The position numbers were made by a program, and so were the translations under genes. A model generated the notes under the pieces. It worked only from the letters and a program-made list of their open reading frames with translations. It did no database searches and was not told where the DNA came from. A DNA stretch of 64,000 bases, taken from Spirosoma terrae (GTDB taxonomy: Bacteria > Bacteroidota > Bacteroidia > Cytophagales > Spirosomataceae). The DNA lies in the NCBI RefSeq assembly GCF_010435915.1, contig NZ_JAAFZH010000008.1, positions 186,001-250,000 on the forward strand, read 5' to 3'. Positions 41,602 through 51,516 of the stretch are shown here, one piece after another. Within the stretch, counting starts at the first letter, position 1. Each line of letters opens with the position of its first letter.

Positions 41602-44600
41602 TTACATCCCTTGTGTTGTAAACTGAACCGCGTCTACAGCGAAAAGAGGTTTCTGTTTAGCTTCTGGATTGACAAATACCAGATACAGTTTATGGCGACC
41701 CGATACAGGTTGCCGGAAAGGAATGCTGACAGCACCTGTAGCCCCTGTTTTTACATCTGCTTCGCCCAATAACGTACCGGTAGGTGAGTCTAGCCGGGCT
41801 TCGAGCTTGCCGCCCGCTACTTGATCGTTGCTGGCAAATACGGTTGGCGAAATGCCTTTGATACCGGTTAGATCAATATCTGTAAAGGCTACGTAGCTGC
41901 CCGATTTCAGGCCAATAGCGGCAGGACCCATCTTCGGAATATCGTACTGGAAAATATCCTGTTTAACATCGGCTGAAACGGCTTTAACGACCGGAGAACG
42001 TAACGCCAGTGTTGAGGTTCCTGTAACGGGACCAATAGCGCCATTACCACGATCTGTATAGGTAGCAGTCAATAGGTAGGAGCCATCTTTTTTCTGCTGT
42101 GCAGGCACGTAGTCGCCAGCAAGAGGTTGGCGGTTGGCCGCTTTTTCGTTGGCCAGCGATAAAATGTAGCGAACCATGTCAGTTGCTTCGCTTTCTTTCA
42201 GTTGTGGGTGGGCACTCATGGCCTGTTCGCCCCAGACACCACCGCCACCAGCAATAATTTTACGGGCTAGTTTTCCCTCAATCTGAAAACCTCCTTTGTA
42301 CTTCTTCGCTACGTCGATATAAGCAGGCCCAATCGACTTTTTATCGATAGCGTGGCAAGCCTTACAGTCGCTCAGCTCAATCAGCCGTTTTCCGGTCGAA
42401 AAGCCTGTATTAGCCTGGTGGCCTTGCGCCAGCATCGTTTTATCGAAGCCCTCCAGATAATCGATGGTCATGGTTACGTCGTCGGGGCTGATACCTTTCT
42501 GTAACGTACCATCTTCTTTATCAACGACTTTGACGGTGTATTTTACCGGCTGATTCGGGAAATAGAAGGTTTTATTGCCAGCAACCGCAACTTCCACTTT
42601 AGGTTCGTCATTCCCAACCTTGATATCCATGCTTTGGGTGGCCGAATTACCAGCAGCATCGGTAACTTTCAGGGTGGTGGTATAAACGCCAGGTTTGCTG
42701 AACGTAACGGTTGGATTGGCCGTCGTTTGTTTTGGCATACCTTTACCAAACGTCCATTCGTATTTCAGCGCATCGTTGTCGTAGTCCATTGACCCTTTCG
42801 AATCAAACTTGACAGTTAACGGGGCTGCACCTACCATTTTATTTGCACTCGCTACCGCTACAGGCTTGCGGTTACCAGCATTGAACGTAATGCGCGACAG
42901 TCGGGCGTCGGCATTCGCTGCAAACCATTGCTGGCCATACTCCAACGTATAGAGCGAACCGTCATTGGCAAACTGCATGTCGATTACGTGCGAAAATTTC
43001 GTGTTGGGAAGGAAGGTTTCCATCTTCACAAAATCGCCGTTTTCTTTCATCGTAACCGGATGAATCCAGTCGCGCATCCATTCATAGGCAAAGAATTTAC
43101 CATCGTAGTGGCGGGGGAATTTCACCGATGTTTCTGGATAATCGTCGTAATAATATACGGGTCCACCCATGGCGTTACGTCCTCCTTTGCCAACAATCTC
43201 ACCAAACTCTGGTGACTCAGCGTATGGATAATAAATGAACGCTTTCTGAGCAGGTGGTAATTCTCTCAAACCGGTGTTGTTGGGTGAGTCGTTAATAGGC
43301 TTTTGCGGATCGAAAAGCGGACCGGTTGTGCTGTCAGCAAAGGTCCGTGTGTGGTAGGGGCGGTTATCGGCTACGAACAACGGCCAGCCGAAATAACCAG
43401 CCTGCCGCGCCTGATTGATCTCATCGTGACCGCGCGGGCCGTATTTGTCGCTATTGTTACCAGCGTCAGGACCTACTTCGCCCCAATATAAAAAACCTGT
43501 GCGCTGATCGACCGAAATACGGTATGGGTTTCGGTTACCCATTACGTAGATTTCAGGGCGGGCTTTAGGATTTCCTTTCGGAAATAGGTTGCCTTCAGGA
43601 ATGGAATACGTACCGTCGGTTTCGGGATGGATACGGATAATTTTTCCACGTAAATCGTTGGTATTACTTGACGTTAAACGAGCATCCCAGCCGCTACGTC
43701 CCGGACGTTCATCAATAGGAGCGTAGCCGTCAGAGTTAAACGGGTTCGTGTCGTCGCCAGTCGACAGGTACAGATTGCCTTTCCGATCCCAGGCAATCGA
43801 GCCGCCAGTGTGGCAGCATCCATCGCGTTTAACCGGAATAGTCAACAATACTTTTTCCGTGTTGAGTAACAGGGTATCCTTAACATCGTCATAAACAAAC
43901 CGAGATAAGTGTTGCGCGGTGTCGGCTACTGAATTACCCGTCAGTGGAGAATAGTAGGCGTAAATCCATTTGTTCTGTTTGAAATTTGGATCTACGTTTA
44001 ATCCCATCAGACCATACTCAAACTTGGTAAACACCGGAAAATTGGCGACTACCTTTACTTTCTTTTTAGTAGGGTCCCAAAGCTTTAAAGCACCCTTCCG
44101 TTCCGAGAAAAGCACCTTTCCGTTGTCGAGCACAACCAGTTCCGTCGGTTCATCCAGACCGGCCGTTAGTACCTGCCGCTCAAAACGATTCTCCTCGGGA
44201 TAAGGCTGCGTTTTAGCCTGACCAAACTTCAGGCTACTGGCCATCACCGATTTGATACCACCTAAAATATGCTGTAAAAACAACGCATCGCTATAGGATT
44301 CGTCTGTGTGGCCACCACCCGTATAGAATGCTTTACCTCCATCGAACTCATGATGCCAGATAAACGGATGATTATCGCCATTCTGGCCGCCTTCATACGT
44401 TTTTTCATTTAGTTTACCCAGGACTTTCAGAGTGGGTTGAATGCTCTTGTAGTTATACCATTCGTCCCACCGTTTCCAGTGGTCAGGCAGCATTTTAGTG
44501 GACGGGTGATTTTTATCGACGATGTCGATTTCGGCATTTTGCTGCTTAGGATGACTTAGGAAATAAGCACCCACCAGTTGGTTATACCAGGGCCAATCAT

Positions 44601-45021
44601 ATTCGGTATCGGCGGCTGCGTGAATACCAACAAAACCGCCCCCTGCCTGGATATACCGCTCGAAGGCCGCTTGTTGTGCTTCATCGAGCACATTCCCGGT
44701 AGTGCTCAACCAGATTACAGCTCCATACTTTTTTAGGTTGGATTCGTTAAATTTTGATGCATCTTCCGTTGTATCGACAGCAAACCCATTTTCCTGACCA
44801 AGTTTCATAATGGCCTGTTTGCCAACAGGAATCGACGCATGACGGAAGCCTTTTGTTTTGGAAAAAACCAGTACCCGATTGAGCGCAACAGGGGCTTCGG
44901 CTGAGGCTGTAGGCTTAGTGGACGTAGTGCGCTTAGCGGTTGTCTGTGCCCAGGAAGGCGCAGTCACTGCTAGCACGCCCACCAGCAACAACGCGCGGGA
45001 GGGAAGCCGGAAGTGTTTCAT
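41602..45021 (-). CDS. ThuA - PQQ-type sugar dehydrogenase - PKD - cytochrome c multidomain protein
   Basis: A 1,139-residue exported protein (signal peptide ends near SWAQT). In order: a ThuA-type domain (residues 48-260; VLVFSKTKGFRHASIPVG, FVGIHAAADTEYDW), a GSDH-type six-bladed propeller (270-700; ELVVLDNGKVLFSERKG, GCCHTGGSIAWD), a PKD domain (715-800), a c-type haem motif CKACH at 886-890 with Met ligand region GVWGEQAMSAH, and a C-terminal carbohydrate-binding-like domain. It probably oxidises sugars or glycosides in the periplasm and passes electrons to its own haem. It is a close relative of the truncated gene at the window end. Confidence 0.9.
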   Translation of the reverse strand: MKHFRLPSRALLLVGVLAVTAPSWAQTTAKRTTSTKPTASAEAPVALNRVLVFSKTKGFRHASIPVGKQAIMKLGQENGFAVDTTEDASKFNESNLKKYGAVIWLSTTGNVLDEAQQAAFERYIQAGGGFVGIHAAADTEYDWPWYNQLVGAYFLSHPKQQNAEIDIVDKNHPSTKMLPDHWKRWDEWYNYKSIQPTLKVLGKLNEKTYEGGQNGDNHPFIWHHEFDGGKAFYTGGGHTDESYSDALFLQHILGGIKSVMASSLKFGQAKTQPYPEENRFERQVLTAGLDEPTELVVLDNGKVLFSERKGALKLWDPTKKKVKVVANFPVFTKFEYGLMGLNVDPNFKQNKWIYAYYSPLTGNSVADTAQHLSRFVYDDVKDTLLLNTEKVLLTIPVKRDGCCHTGGSIAWDRKGNLYLSTGDDTNPFNSDGYAPIDERPGRSGWDARLTSSNTNDLRGKIIRIHPETDGTYSIPEGNLFPKGNPKARPEIYVMGNRNPYRISVDQRTGFLYWGEVGPDAGNNSDKYGPRGHDEINQARQAGYFGWPLFVADNRPYHTRTFADSTTGPLFDPQKPINDSPNNTGLRELPPAQKAFIYYPYAESPEFGEIVGKGGRNAMGGPVYYYDDYPETSVKFPRHYDGKFFAYEWMRDWIHPVTMKENGDFVKMETFLPNTKFSHVIDMQFANDGSLYTLEYGQQWFAANADARLSRITFNAGNRKPVAVASANKMVGAAPLTVKFDSKGSMDYDNDALKYEWTFGKGMPKQTTANPTVTFSKPGVYTTTLKVTDAAGNSATQSMDIKVGNDEPKVEVAVAGNKTFYFPNQPVKYTVKVVDKEDGTLQKGISPDDVTMTIDYLEGFDKTMLAQGHQANTGFSTGKRLIELSDCKACHAIDKKSIGPAYIDVAKKYKGGFQIEGKLARKIIAGGGGVWGEQAMSAHPQLKESEATDMVRYILSLANEKAANRQPLAGDYVPAQQKKDGSYLLTATYTDRGNGAIGPVTGTSTLALRSPVVKAVSADVKQDIFQYDIPKMGPAAIGLKSGSYVAFTDIDLTGIKGISPTVFASNDQVAGGKLEARLDSPTGTLLGEADVKTGATGAVSIPFRQPVSGRHKLYLVFVNPEAKQKPLFAVDAVQFTTQGM

Positions 45022-45186
45022 AGAGATTGAAATTTATGCAGATTGGGTTGCGGTAAATTGACCAGAAAGACAGGCGAAGGTTAACTTATTCGAGTATTCG
45101 TTTGTCTTTTAGTAAGAAACAAAAGTAACGAAAAACCTAACGCTATGGTAGCGCTTTTATAGGTGAATTATATCTTTAATAGACCA

Positions 45187-45963
45187 TTAATCTACTTTCT
45201 TGAAGGTGGCTACGGGCTTTCCCTGCTGGAACAGGGTAAGTTTTCCGTCACTAACCCGGTAGGCCACCGGCTGGACAAGTAGGTTCAGGAATTTAGATTC
45301 CACAGCGCTTATGTTATCGACACAAGCCATTTTAGTTGTAACAAGTGGGCCAAAGCGAATCAGATGAGTATCGGCGTGGACACTACCACTCAGCCGATTG
45401 CACCCCGTTGTGCCAGTAACCCGGGCATCGGTTAATGAAATTTCCAGCCTGGGGACCTCCCGGCCGTTAGCAGAAGGAGTAATCTGTTGGCCCTGTAAAT
45501 CAGTTAGTACCCAAATATCCTGAAGCAGGCTTACGATACGTAACGATACCCCACAGCCTACGTAATGCTTCCCATTATAATCGACCTCCACGCGATAGTC
45601 GAATCGTTGCTGGGATAGTTTATCGACGCAATTATCAGGCGAAAAGGTCGCTTTAAATCGCCCGGAAGGAGCCGGAAGATCGAAGCGGAACGTACCATCT
45701 GCACCAGGCTGCTGTTCCGGTACTACTACGTTAAGGCTGTCGCCGGTAGTGGCTTTGAACCGTAACAAGCGTGTCGAGCCATTAACGGCCAGTGACCAGC
45801 CCGGATCATTACCAATGGCAACAAGTTCTTCGCCCGCTTTGATATAAGCGGAGAAGTCGGTAATGTCTGACTGATTGGGGGGAGTAAGCATAGCTGCAAA
45901 CTGAGTAGAAGGTCGACGACAGCCTACCACGAGGAGCAGAACACCCAGCAAAAGGGTACGCAT
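45187..45963 (-). CDS. META/HslJ-domain lipoprotein
   Basis: ATG 45963 (MRTLLLGVLLLVVGCRR) puts a lipobox (LLVVGC) directly at the start; the in-frame ATG 33 codons upstream would not. The 258-residue product has a middle β-rich domain similar to the COG3650 type found in front of META domains (GNDPGWSLAVN, RFDYRVEVDYNGKHYVGCG), and a C-terminal META domain (TDLQGQQITPS, GTTGCNRLSGSV). HslJ-like proteins are linked to envelope or motility stress. Single gene. Confidence 0.85.
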   Translation of the reverse strand: MRTLLLGVLLLVVGCRRPSTQFAAMLTPPNQSDITDFSAYIKAGEELVAIGNDPGWSLAVNGSTRLLRFKATTGDSLNVVVPEQQPGADGTFRFDLPAPSGRFKATFSPDNCVDKLSQQRFDYRVEVDYNGKHYVGCGVSLRIVSLLQDIWVLTDLQGQQITPSANGREVPRLEISLTDARVTGTTGCNRLSGSVHADTHLIRFGPLVTTKMACVDNISAVESKFLNLLVQPVAYRVSDGKLTLFQQGKPVATFKKVD

Positions 45964-46244
45964 AGCTTTCTGATTCAAGTGTTTTGTGTAAGACTTCAGT
46001 AGCCTGAAAAAGTTTAACCAGCCTCTGAAATCGCCCGCGTGAAAATCGACGGATTGACACAAGGGTTAAGCCGCAACGTTTCTAATTCATATATTAATAT
46101 TGTATTTCTTTGATTTAATAGGATTATAATAAGCGAAATTTCTGTGCTGTTCGTAGTAGAACGTGTGATTTATTAGTAATTTTCTTGCAGATCGTTACAA
46201 AAGATACGACGGTCATTTATCACATTCACTAACTAGATTCGACT

Positions 46245-46577
46245 ATGGGCAAATTTGTAGTATCGACGAGAGCCAACGGCGAGTTTCAATTCAACCTGAA
46301 AGCCGATAACGGTCAGGTAATTCTAACCAGCGAAGGTTATACCAGCAAAACAGGCTGTGAAAACGGTATTGAGTCAGTGCGGAAAAATGGGCCCGACGAT
46401 GGAAAGTATGACCGGCTGGAATCGAAAAACGGAAAATACTATTTCAATCTGAAGGCTGGCAATGGCCAGATCATTGGCTCCAGCCAGATGTATGAATCAG
46501 AAGCGGGCCGCGATAATGGAATCGATTCTGTAAAACGAAACGCGCCTGGGGCAACCGTCGAAGAAACTACTGCCTAG
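46245..46577 (+). CDS. YegP-family protein (DUF1508)
   Basis: The 110-residue product contains two tandem DUF1508 repeats: GEFQFNLKADNGQVILTSEG and KYYFNLKAGNGQIIGSSQMY, each followed by GxxNGIxSVxxN. YegP-type proteins are small, soluble, of unclear biochemistry. It is a single gene ended by a 16-bp hairpin. Confidence 0.92.
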   Translation: MGKFVVSTRANGEFQFNLKADNGQVILTSEGYTSKTGCENGIESVRKNGPDDGKYDRLESKNGKYYFNLKAGNGQIIGSSQMYESEAGRDNGIDSVKRNAPGATVEETTA

Positions 46578-46593
46578 TCAGCTAAAAACAATC

Positions 46594-46640
46594 TTTTCTT
46601 CACTCGCTTTCTTAAACGTATTGGAAGCGAGTGAAGAAAA
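46594..46640. terminator. 16-bp perfect hairpin, bidirectional terminator
   Basis: TTTTCTTCACTCGCTT (46594-46609) pairs exactly with AAGCGAGTGAAGAAAA (46625-46640), between the convergent yegP-like and DUF3471-like genes. Confidence 0.85.
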
Positions 46641-46648
46641 AAGGTACG

Positions 46649-46948
46649 TTATTTGGTAAACACATAAGAGTCGTACTCTACGAAATCGCTGGCCTTAATG
46701 TCGACGCTCGTGACCTTGCCATTGGTGACAGTAAATTTGGTCGGAAAAATACCGTACGACTGATTGGAGTAAGTCATTCGGAACGTATCGTTATCCATAT
46801 AATCGAGTTCGGCGGATAGGTTAGGATGATGTTCGAACGTAACGTTTAGGCCATCGTCAGCGGTTTTGATCGTAACCGTGCCGTAAATTCCATTTCTATA
46901 CGTACCGGCATATGCTGACAGCGGGAGTGCCGGTTCTTCTGTATCCAT
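46649..46948 (-). CDS. Stand-alone DUF3471-like protein
   Basis: A 99-residue protein with YAGTYRNGIYGTVTIKTADD, LDYMDNDTFRMTYSNQSYGI and FTVTNGKVTSVDIKAS, the β-rich domain usually found at the C-terminus of serine β-lactamase-like hydrolases (DUF3471). Here no hydrolase domain precedes it: the start overlaps the stop of the membrane-protein gene (TAATG), so it is translated as a separate partner or is a remnant. Function unknown. Confidence 0.7.
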   Translation of the reverse strand: MDTEEPALPLSAYAGTYRNGIYGTVTIKTADDGLNVTFEHHPNLSAELDYMDNDTFRMTYSNQSYGIFPTKFTVTNGKVTSVDIKASDFVEYDSYVFTK

Positions 46949-47661
46949 TAGTTTCTTCGCCAGAGCTGCCGGAAAGCAACAAGATGACTAAGCAGGACAA
47001 TGGGTACAACGAAACCCGGTAGCCAAATGAACGGGAATTTCAGGATACCGATGTTAGGTTGTTGAAACGCTAGCTGCTGAAAGGGGGAAGGGGCCGATAA
47101 GAGGGCGTGAGTCACAATATTGAGCAACAGCACCAGAGCCACTACGTTCCAGACAAATAGCCATTGTTTACTGAGGATGGGTCTATTGAAAGAAAAATAA
47201 GCGATTACCGGAGCTGTCAGACCCGCCAGAATATCAACATTGCGCCCTTCAAACGTCATGAGTTCTGGAATTTGATGATGGATATATAAAGCGTATAAAA
47301 CTAACTCGACGGGAATCCGGATGGTATGGATGTAGGTAAGTGTAGACAGTGGTAGTTTGTCCAGAAAAGCACGACCGTTCGACGAACTAAATAAACCCGC
47401 TATCAGCAGGAAAGGCGGCAGGATGGCCAGGGGGAGTCGGGGTGGTTTGCTGGTAAGCGTTGTGAAAAAATGCTGAGCCGCCAATACGCCCAGGATTAGC
47501 AGCCAGACCAGTAAACCTAAGGCAGTAGAGATAGTTCGTTTTGGGGCGGATCGATGAACTGCTTTTAGAAAGCCAATGAACGTAATGGCCGTAGTAGCAG
47601 CAAAAGCAATAGCCAGCCAAAGGGGCGGTTCAACAAATAGATACGATAGATTCGGTTTCAT
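46948..47661 (-). CDS. Polytopic membrane protein, unknown function
   Basis: ATG 47661 (MKPNLSYLFVEPPLW) is preferred over an in-frame ATG 18 codons earlier, whose sequence is polar and un-coding-like. The 237-residue protein has about seven hydrophobic segments (for instance WLAIAFAATTAITFIGFL, LLVWLLILGVLAA). I recognise no family. It is coupled to the DUF3471-like gene by TAATG. Confidence 0.7.
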   Translation of the reverse strand: MKPNLSYLFVEPPLWLAIAFAATTAITFIGFLKAVHRSAPKRTISTALGLLVWLLILGVLAAQHFFTTLTSKPPRLPLAILPPFLLIAGLFSSSNGRAFLDKLPLSTLTYIHTIRIPVELVLYALYIHHQIPELMTFEGRNVDILAGLTAPVIAYFSFNRPILSKQWLFVWNVVALVLLLNIVTHALLSAPSPFQQLAFQQPNIGILKFPFIWLPGFVVPIVLLSHLVAFRQLWRRN

Positions 47662-47765
47662 GATTCCTGCTTGTCTGTTTGAACAAAGGAACAGGCCATG
47701 ACGAGTTTCTACCAAGGAGAAAATGGGCTAAATCAACGAATGGTAGTGTAAGACGTAATGGATGG

Positions 47766-48626
47766 TTAAATGGGAACGGTCTGGCGAAACCATTTTTTAA
47801 AGTCAGCCCGTCGATACCGGCTGACGGTTACCTGTTCGCCCGTTTGATTTTTGTGCAATGCTGGCATTAACTCAACAAGAAGTTTTTGGTTACTATCATC
47901 CTGAACCTGTCGGATTGCATGCATCGCAACAATAAATTGTCGATTGAGCTGGAAAAATCCAGTTGTCAGTAGTTGATTTTCCAGGCTGGCGAATGAATTA
48001 TAATTAGTGGTTAGTTGCTGCCCATTGGTTTGAACGAGTAGGACAACTCCTCCAGTAGAGTAGAAATAAGCAATTTCGCTGGGCATTAAACGAATTTGCC
48101 GTGTTCCTGCATCAATCAATAAGCCAGCTGATGACTGAGTTGCTGGGATCAGTTTAGGTTGACTATTGGCTATGTTTTGCCGTTTCTCAAGAGAGATTGT
48201 TTGAAGGAGATACAGCCCAACATAGCCGCCGTTGACAAGCGTAGCGATCGTAATACAAACAAATATACCGGACGTAACGAGGGGCATAGATGGCCAGTTG
48301 CCGGAATACACTCTGATGGCTAAGGGAAAGACAACGGAGAACGTTAACAAAGTCAGCGATCCACCAAGCAGAATTTGCTGACGAATACGTCTGCCTGGGT
48401 TTTTATAAAAAGGGGTATGCTGATCCAGATACCGGAAAATGGCCAGATTGGTCTCCCAGCAGCAGAGCATAACGGTGGCTACCGTTAAGAAATAAGGCCA
48501 CGGGAAGCGGTAGTCAATTTCGTAGGGGTAATGCTTATAGAAAACCAGATGAGAAGCTATAGAGGCCGCCACCGGAACAATAACTAACCGGGCGTAACGA
48601 TGTTGCTTTGCGGTGAGTGGAGCCAT
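47766..48626 (-). CDS. LytTR-type membrane-bound transcriptional regulator
   Basis: A 286-residue protein with four membrane helices (about residues 12-28, 43-58, 82-105, 118-142), then a linker and a C-terminal LytTR DNA-binding domain (IRLMPSEIAYFYSTGGVVLL, GFFQLNRQFIVAMHAIRQVQ, VTVSRYRRADFKKWF). LytTR proteins with membrane sensors in this phylum act without a kinase partner nearby. It may regulate the membrane protein gene that follows on the same strand. Confidence 0.88.
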   Translation of the reverse strand: MAPLTAKQHRYARLVIVPVAASIASHLVFYKHYPYEIDYRFPWPYFLTVATVMLCCWETNLAIFRYLDQHTPFYKNPGRRIRQQILLGGSLTLLTFSVVFPLAIRVYSGNWPSMPLVTSGIFVCITIATLVNGGYVGLYLLQTISLEKRQNIANSQPKLIPATQSSAGLLIDAGTRQIRLMPSEIAYFYSTGGVVLLVQTNGQQLTTNYNSFASLENQLLTTGFFQLNRQFIVAMHAIRQVQDDSNQKLLVELMPALHKNQTGEQVTVSRYRRADFKKWFRQTVPI

Positions 48627-48657
48627 GGAGATAGGAAAATTGAAGGACTATATTAGC

Positions 48658-48696
48658 AAAAATCCCCATACTGACATTCGTCGGTACGGGGATTTT
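48658..48696. terminator. Hairpin terminator in front of the LytTR gene, after the MFS gene
   Basis: AAAATCCCC (48659-48667) pairs with GGGGATTTT (48688-48696); additional pairs TAC/GTA extend the stem. It would end minus-strand transcription of the MFS transporter. Confidence 0.7.
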
Positions 48697-48724
48697 AATG
48701 TATTGCTACGTAGTGATTACGGGT

Positions 48725-49975
48725 CTACAGTTGAGGTTGCTCAGCTACCAGTTTTTCATCAACATGGCCTGGCTTGCGGTTGCGCATCCAGAACCATAAT
48801 ACGGTAAAGGCAACGATCAGAAAGATCGGGAACATGGTCATCTTGGCTAGAGTCGCCTGCCCTGCTGCGAGTTCAAGCGCGTCACCTGTTAACCCTGTTG
48901 TTGCTTTTTCAACCTTGGCAGCATCAATCCAACCTCCAATGATGGGTTGCCAAATGGAGGTAGAGAACATACCTACGCCCCCAATAATTGACATGCCTAA
49001 TGCACCACTCGCCGGAATATTTTCGGCTACAAACCCAATCATGGTTGGCCAGAAATAACATACGCCGATGGCAAAGAAAACGGCAGCTACGTAAGCCATA
49101 GACCCGGTTTGTGTGCTGAATAAGTAAACGCCGATAGTGGCGAAAACGGAACCACCCAAGAGTACACCCGTTTGATTCAGCTTATGAATGATTGGCCCAC
49201 CAAAATAGCGACCAATTGCCATCAGCCCTGTTGTAAGGGCTAGAATGTACATTGGCGTAGCTCCGCTCTTACTCATGATCAGGCCAACCCACTGTTGTGG
49301 ACCAAATTCCGAAATAGCAGTAAAGGCCATGCAAACAAACATGAACAGGAAAAGCGGGGTAAGCATTGCCTGAAAATTACTGCTCAGCGAAGCCGCTTTG
49401 ACTTCTTTTGACGTTGGGAATGCCTGACCGAAGAACAGGAACGCGTAGATCAGGGCTGGAATCATAATGATCCATACCTGGGTCTGCCAGGACAGACCAG
49501 CATCTGTCATAAACTTGGAAATGAGGCTGCCGATTACAATACCGCCAGGGAACCACATGTGGAAGCGATTCAGCATCTTGTTCATTTGAGCACCCGTAAA
49601 CATATCCGCAATCATCGGATTACAGGCGGCTTCTGTACAACCATTACCAATACCGATCAGCAAGGTCGAAATCAGCAACATAGAATAGCTACCGGCGTAG
49701 ATAGTCAACAAAATCCCCAGCGTATGGCACACAAAAGCAACATTCATGATGAGCTTGGGACCTACTGAATAATAAACCAGCCCACCCACAATCATAGCGA
49801 TAGGGAAGCCGAAGAACCACATGGAATTGATGAAACCTAACTGCTCAGCCGATAGGCCAAGTTCAGTGCCTAGTTGAGGCAAAATTCCCGCTCGGATACT
49901 GAACGAAAAGGCCGTGGTGATCAGAGCGAAGCAGCTGGCTAAAAACAGCCGCGAAGGGTTAACGGTTTGATTCAT
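48725..49975 (-). CDS. MFS transporter, probable sugar or nucleoside permease
   Basis: A 416-residue protein with 12 membrane helices; conserved MFS features include GYINS-like FINSMWFFGFPIAMIVGG and GNGCTEAACNPMIADMFTG. The neighbourhood of Gfo/Idh/MocA and TIM-barrel enzymes, divergent from it, suggests it imports the sugar they convert (inference). It is followed by a hairpin terminator. Confidence 0.88.
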   Translation of the reverse strand: MNQTVNPSRLFLASCFALITTAFSFSIRAGILPQLGTELGLSAEQLGFINSMWFFGFPIAMIVGGLVYYSVGPKLIMNVAFVCHTLGILLTIYAGSYSMLLISTLLIGIGNGCTEAACNPMIADMFTGAQMNKMLNRFHMWFPGGIVIGSLISKFMTDAGLSWQTQVWIIMIPALIYAFLFFGQAFPTSKEVKAASLSSNFQAMLTPLFLFMFVCMAFTAISEFGPQQWVGLIMSKSGATPMYILALTTGLMAIGRYFGGPIIHKLNQTGVLLGGSVFATIGVYLFSTQTGSMAYVAAVFFAIGVCYFWPTMIGFVAENIPASGALGMSIIGGVGMFSTSIWQPIIGGWIDAAKVEKATTGLTGDALELAAGQATLAKMTMFPIFLIVAFTVLWFWMRNRKPGHVDEKLVAEQPQL

Positions 49976-50364
49976 TTTGTAGAAGAGGGATTTAGTGGTT
50001 ATTAATCCGTTCGAACGTTTAAAGGGTTTTGATCAACAGTTTTTAAGTCTCTCAGGTGCATCGTAAAAACATTACGTATGCTGTGTTATGCTTACCTGGT
50101 CCGTAGTTTTCTAAAGACGACAGCAAGAATAAACTCCCCGTTACCTGATCGTATTTATGTAAAATTTCCGAAAAATAATAGAAAACTGCTAATTTCCGGC
50201 CGCAAAAACAGAGTATGTATGCTACGTCCTAACCTTGTCATAGTAGTGGTTTACGTACTCTTCGCTGTATTCTGTTGTTACCGAGTCGATTGACCGATAC
50301 TACAGGTCAGAAATACGCTTACATCACTCTTATAATTATCTTTTTACACTCAACTCAAACTCCG
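49976..50364. other. Divergent promoter region of the sugar cassette
   Basis: Between the MFS gene (-) and the first oxidoreductase (+). A frame in the plus direction exists but has no coding look. I see no repeat worth naming; promoter elements for both directions are expected here. Confidence 0.4.
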
Positions 50365-51516
50365 ATGCACAGAAAATTGCGAATGGGTATGGTTGGCGGA
50401 GGGCTTGACGCCTTCATTGGTGCCGTTCACCGCCGGGCGGCTGGTTTTGATAATGAAATCGAACTGGTGTGTGGCGTTTTCAGCTCCTCGCCCGATAAAT
50501 CGAAAGCTACCGGCCATGCTCTTTACTTACCCGAAAACCGCGTCTATTCATCGTTTGAAGAGATGATTGAACGGGAAAAAGCACTGCCAGAAGGTGAACG
50601 GATGGATTTTGTATCCATTGTTACGCCCAATCACATGCACTTCCCGCCCGCTAAAATGGCGCTTGAAAATGGATTTCACGTTATGTGCGACAAGCCGATG
50701 ACGCTGAATCTGGAAGAAGCTAAAGAACTAGCGCAAATCGTTGAAAAGTCGGGTTTGGTGTTTGGGCTGACCCACAACTATACCGGTTATCCAATGGTGA
50801 AAGAGGCCCGCGACATGGTACGTAACGGTAAACTCGGCAAAATCCGGAAAGTAGTTGTTGAATATCCGCAGGGTTGGTTATCGAAGAAAGAAGAAGATAC
50901 GGATTATAAACAGGCTAAATGGCGGACAGATCCGGCTAAGTCGGGAGCCGCAGGCTGTATGGGCGATATTGGAACTCATGCCGAAAACCTGGCTGAATAC
51001 GTAACGGGCCTGAAAATTGCCGAGCTATGCGCCGATCTTACTGCTTTTGTGCCGGGTCGTCAGCTCGACGACGATGGGAACGTATTGCTACGTTTCGACG
51101 GTGGTGCGAAAGGAGTTCTGCACGCCAGTCAGATTGCCAACGGCGAAGAAAACTCGCTGAAAATATACGTTTACGGCGAACTGGGAGGCCTGGAATGGCA
51201 CCAAATGGAGCCCAATACGTTGAAATACAAAACCCAGGAAGGCCAACGTATTATTCGGCCTAACGTGGGCGATCTGTCGGCATCGGCCAAAGCTCACTGG
51301 CGGTTGCCTGCTGGTCACCCAGAAGGGTTTTTCGAAGCCTTTGCCAATGTGTACCGGAATTTTGCTTATGCAGTGAAAGCCCATATGGAAGGCAAACCTG
51401 CCGACCCAATTTATGATTTCCCGAGCGTAGCAGATGGCGTTCGCGGCCTAGCCTTCATCGACACGGTCATTGCTTCGTCGAAATCCGACGAGAAATGGAC
51501 GAAGTTTGTTCAGTAA
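50365..51516 (+). CDS. Gfo/Idh/MocA-family oxidoreductase (first)
   Basis: The start is ATG 50365 (MHRKLRMGMVGGGLDAFIG); an in-frame start 30 codons upstream lacks coding character. The 383-residue product has an N-terminal NAD(P)-binding fold with GMVGGG, SIVTPNHMH and the CDKPMTLNLEEAKEL motif in which EKP is replaced by CDKP, and a C-terminal β-sheet domain with GCMGDIGTHAENLAEYV. Such enzymes oxidise sugars or inositols at a ring hydroxyl. A second, different family member follows at 51601. Confidence 0.9.
   Translation: MHRKLRMGMVGGGLDAFIGAVHRRAAGFDNEIELVCGVFSSSPDKSKATGHALYLPENRVYSSFEEMIEREKALPEGERMDFVSIVTPNHMHFPPAKMALENGFHVMCDKPMTLNLEEAKELAQIVEKSGLVFGLTHNYTGYPMVKEARDMVRNGKLGKIRKVVVEYPQGWLSKKEEDTDYKQAKWRTDPAKSGAAGCMGDIGTHAENLAEYVTGLKIAELCADLTAFVPGRQLDDDGNVLLRFDGGAKGVLHASQIANGEENSLKIYVYGELGGLEWHQMEPNTLKYKTQEGQRIIRPNVGDLSASAKAHWRLPAGHPEGFFEAFANVYRNFAYAVKAHMEGKPADPIYDFPSVADGVRGLAFIDTVIASSKSDEKWTKFVQ

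Noticed and set aside
50078..50293. 71-residue frame in front of the first oxidoreductase
   Set aside because: No family, no coding character and it sits in a divergent promoter region.
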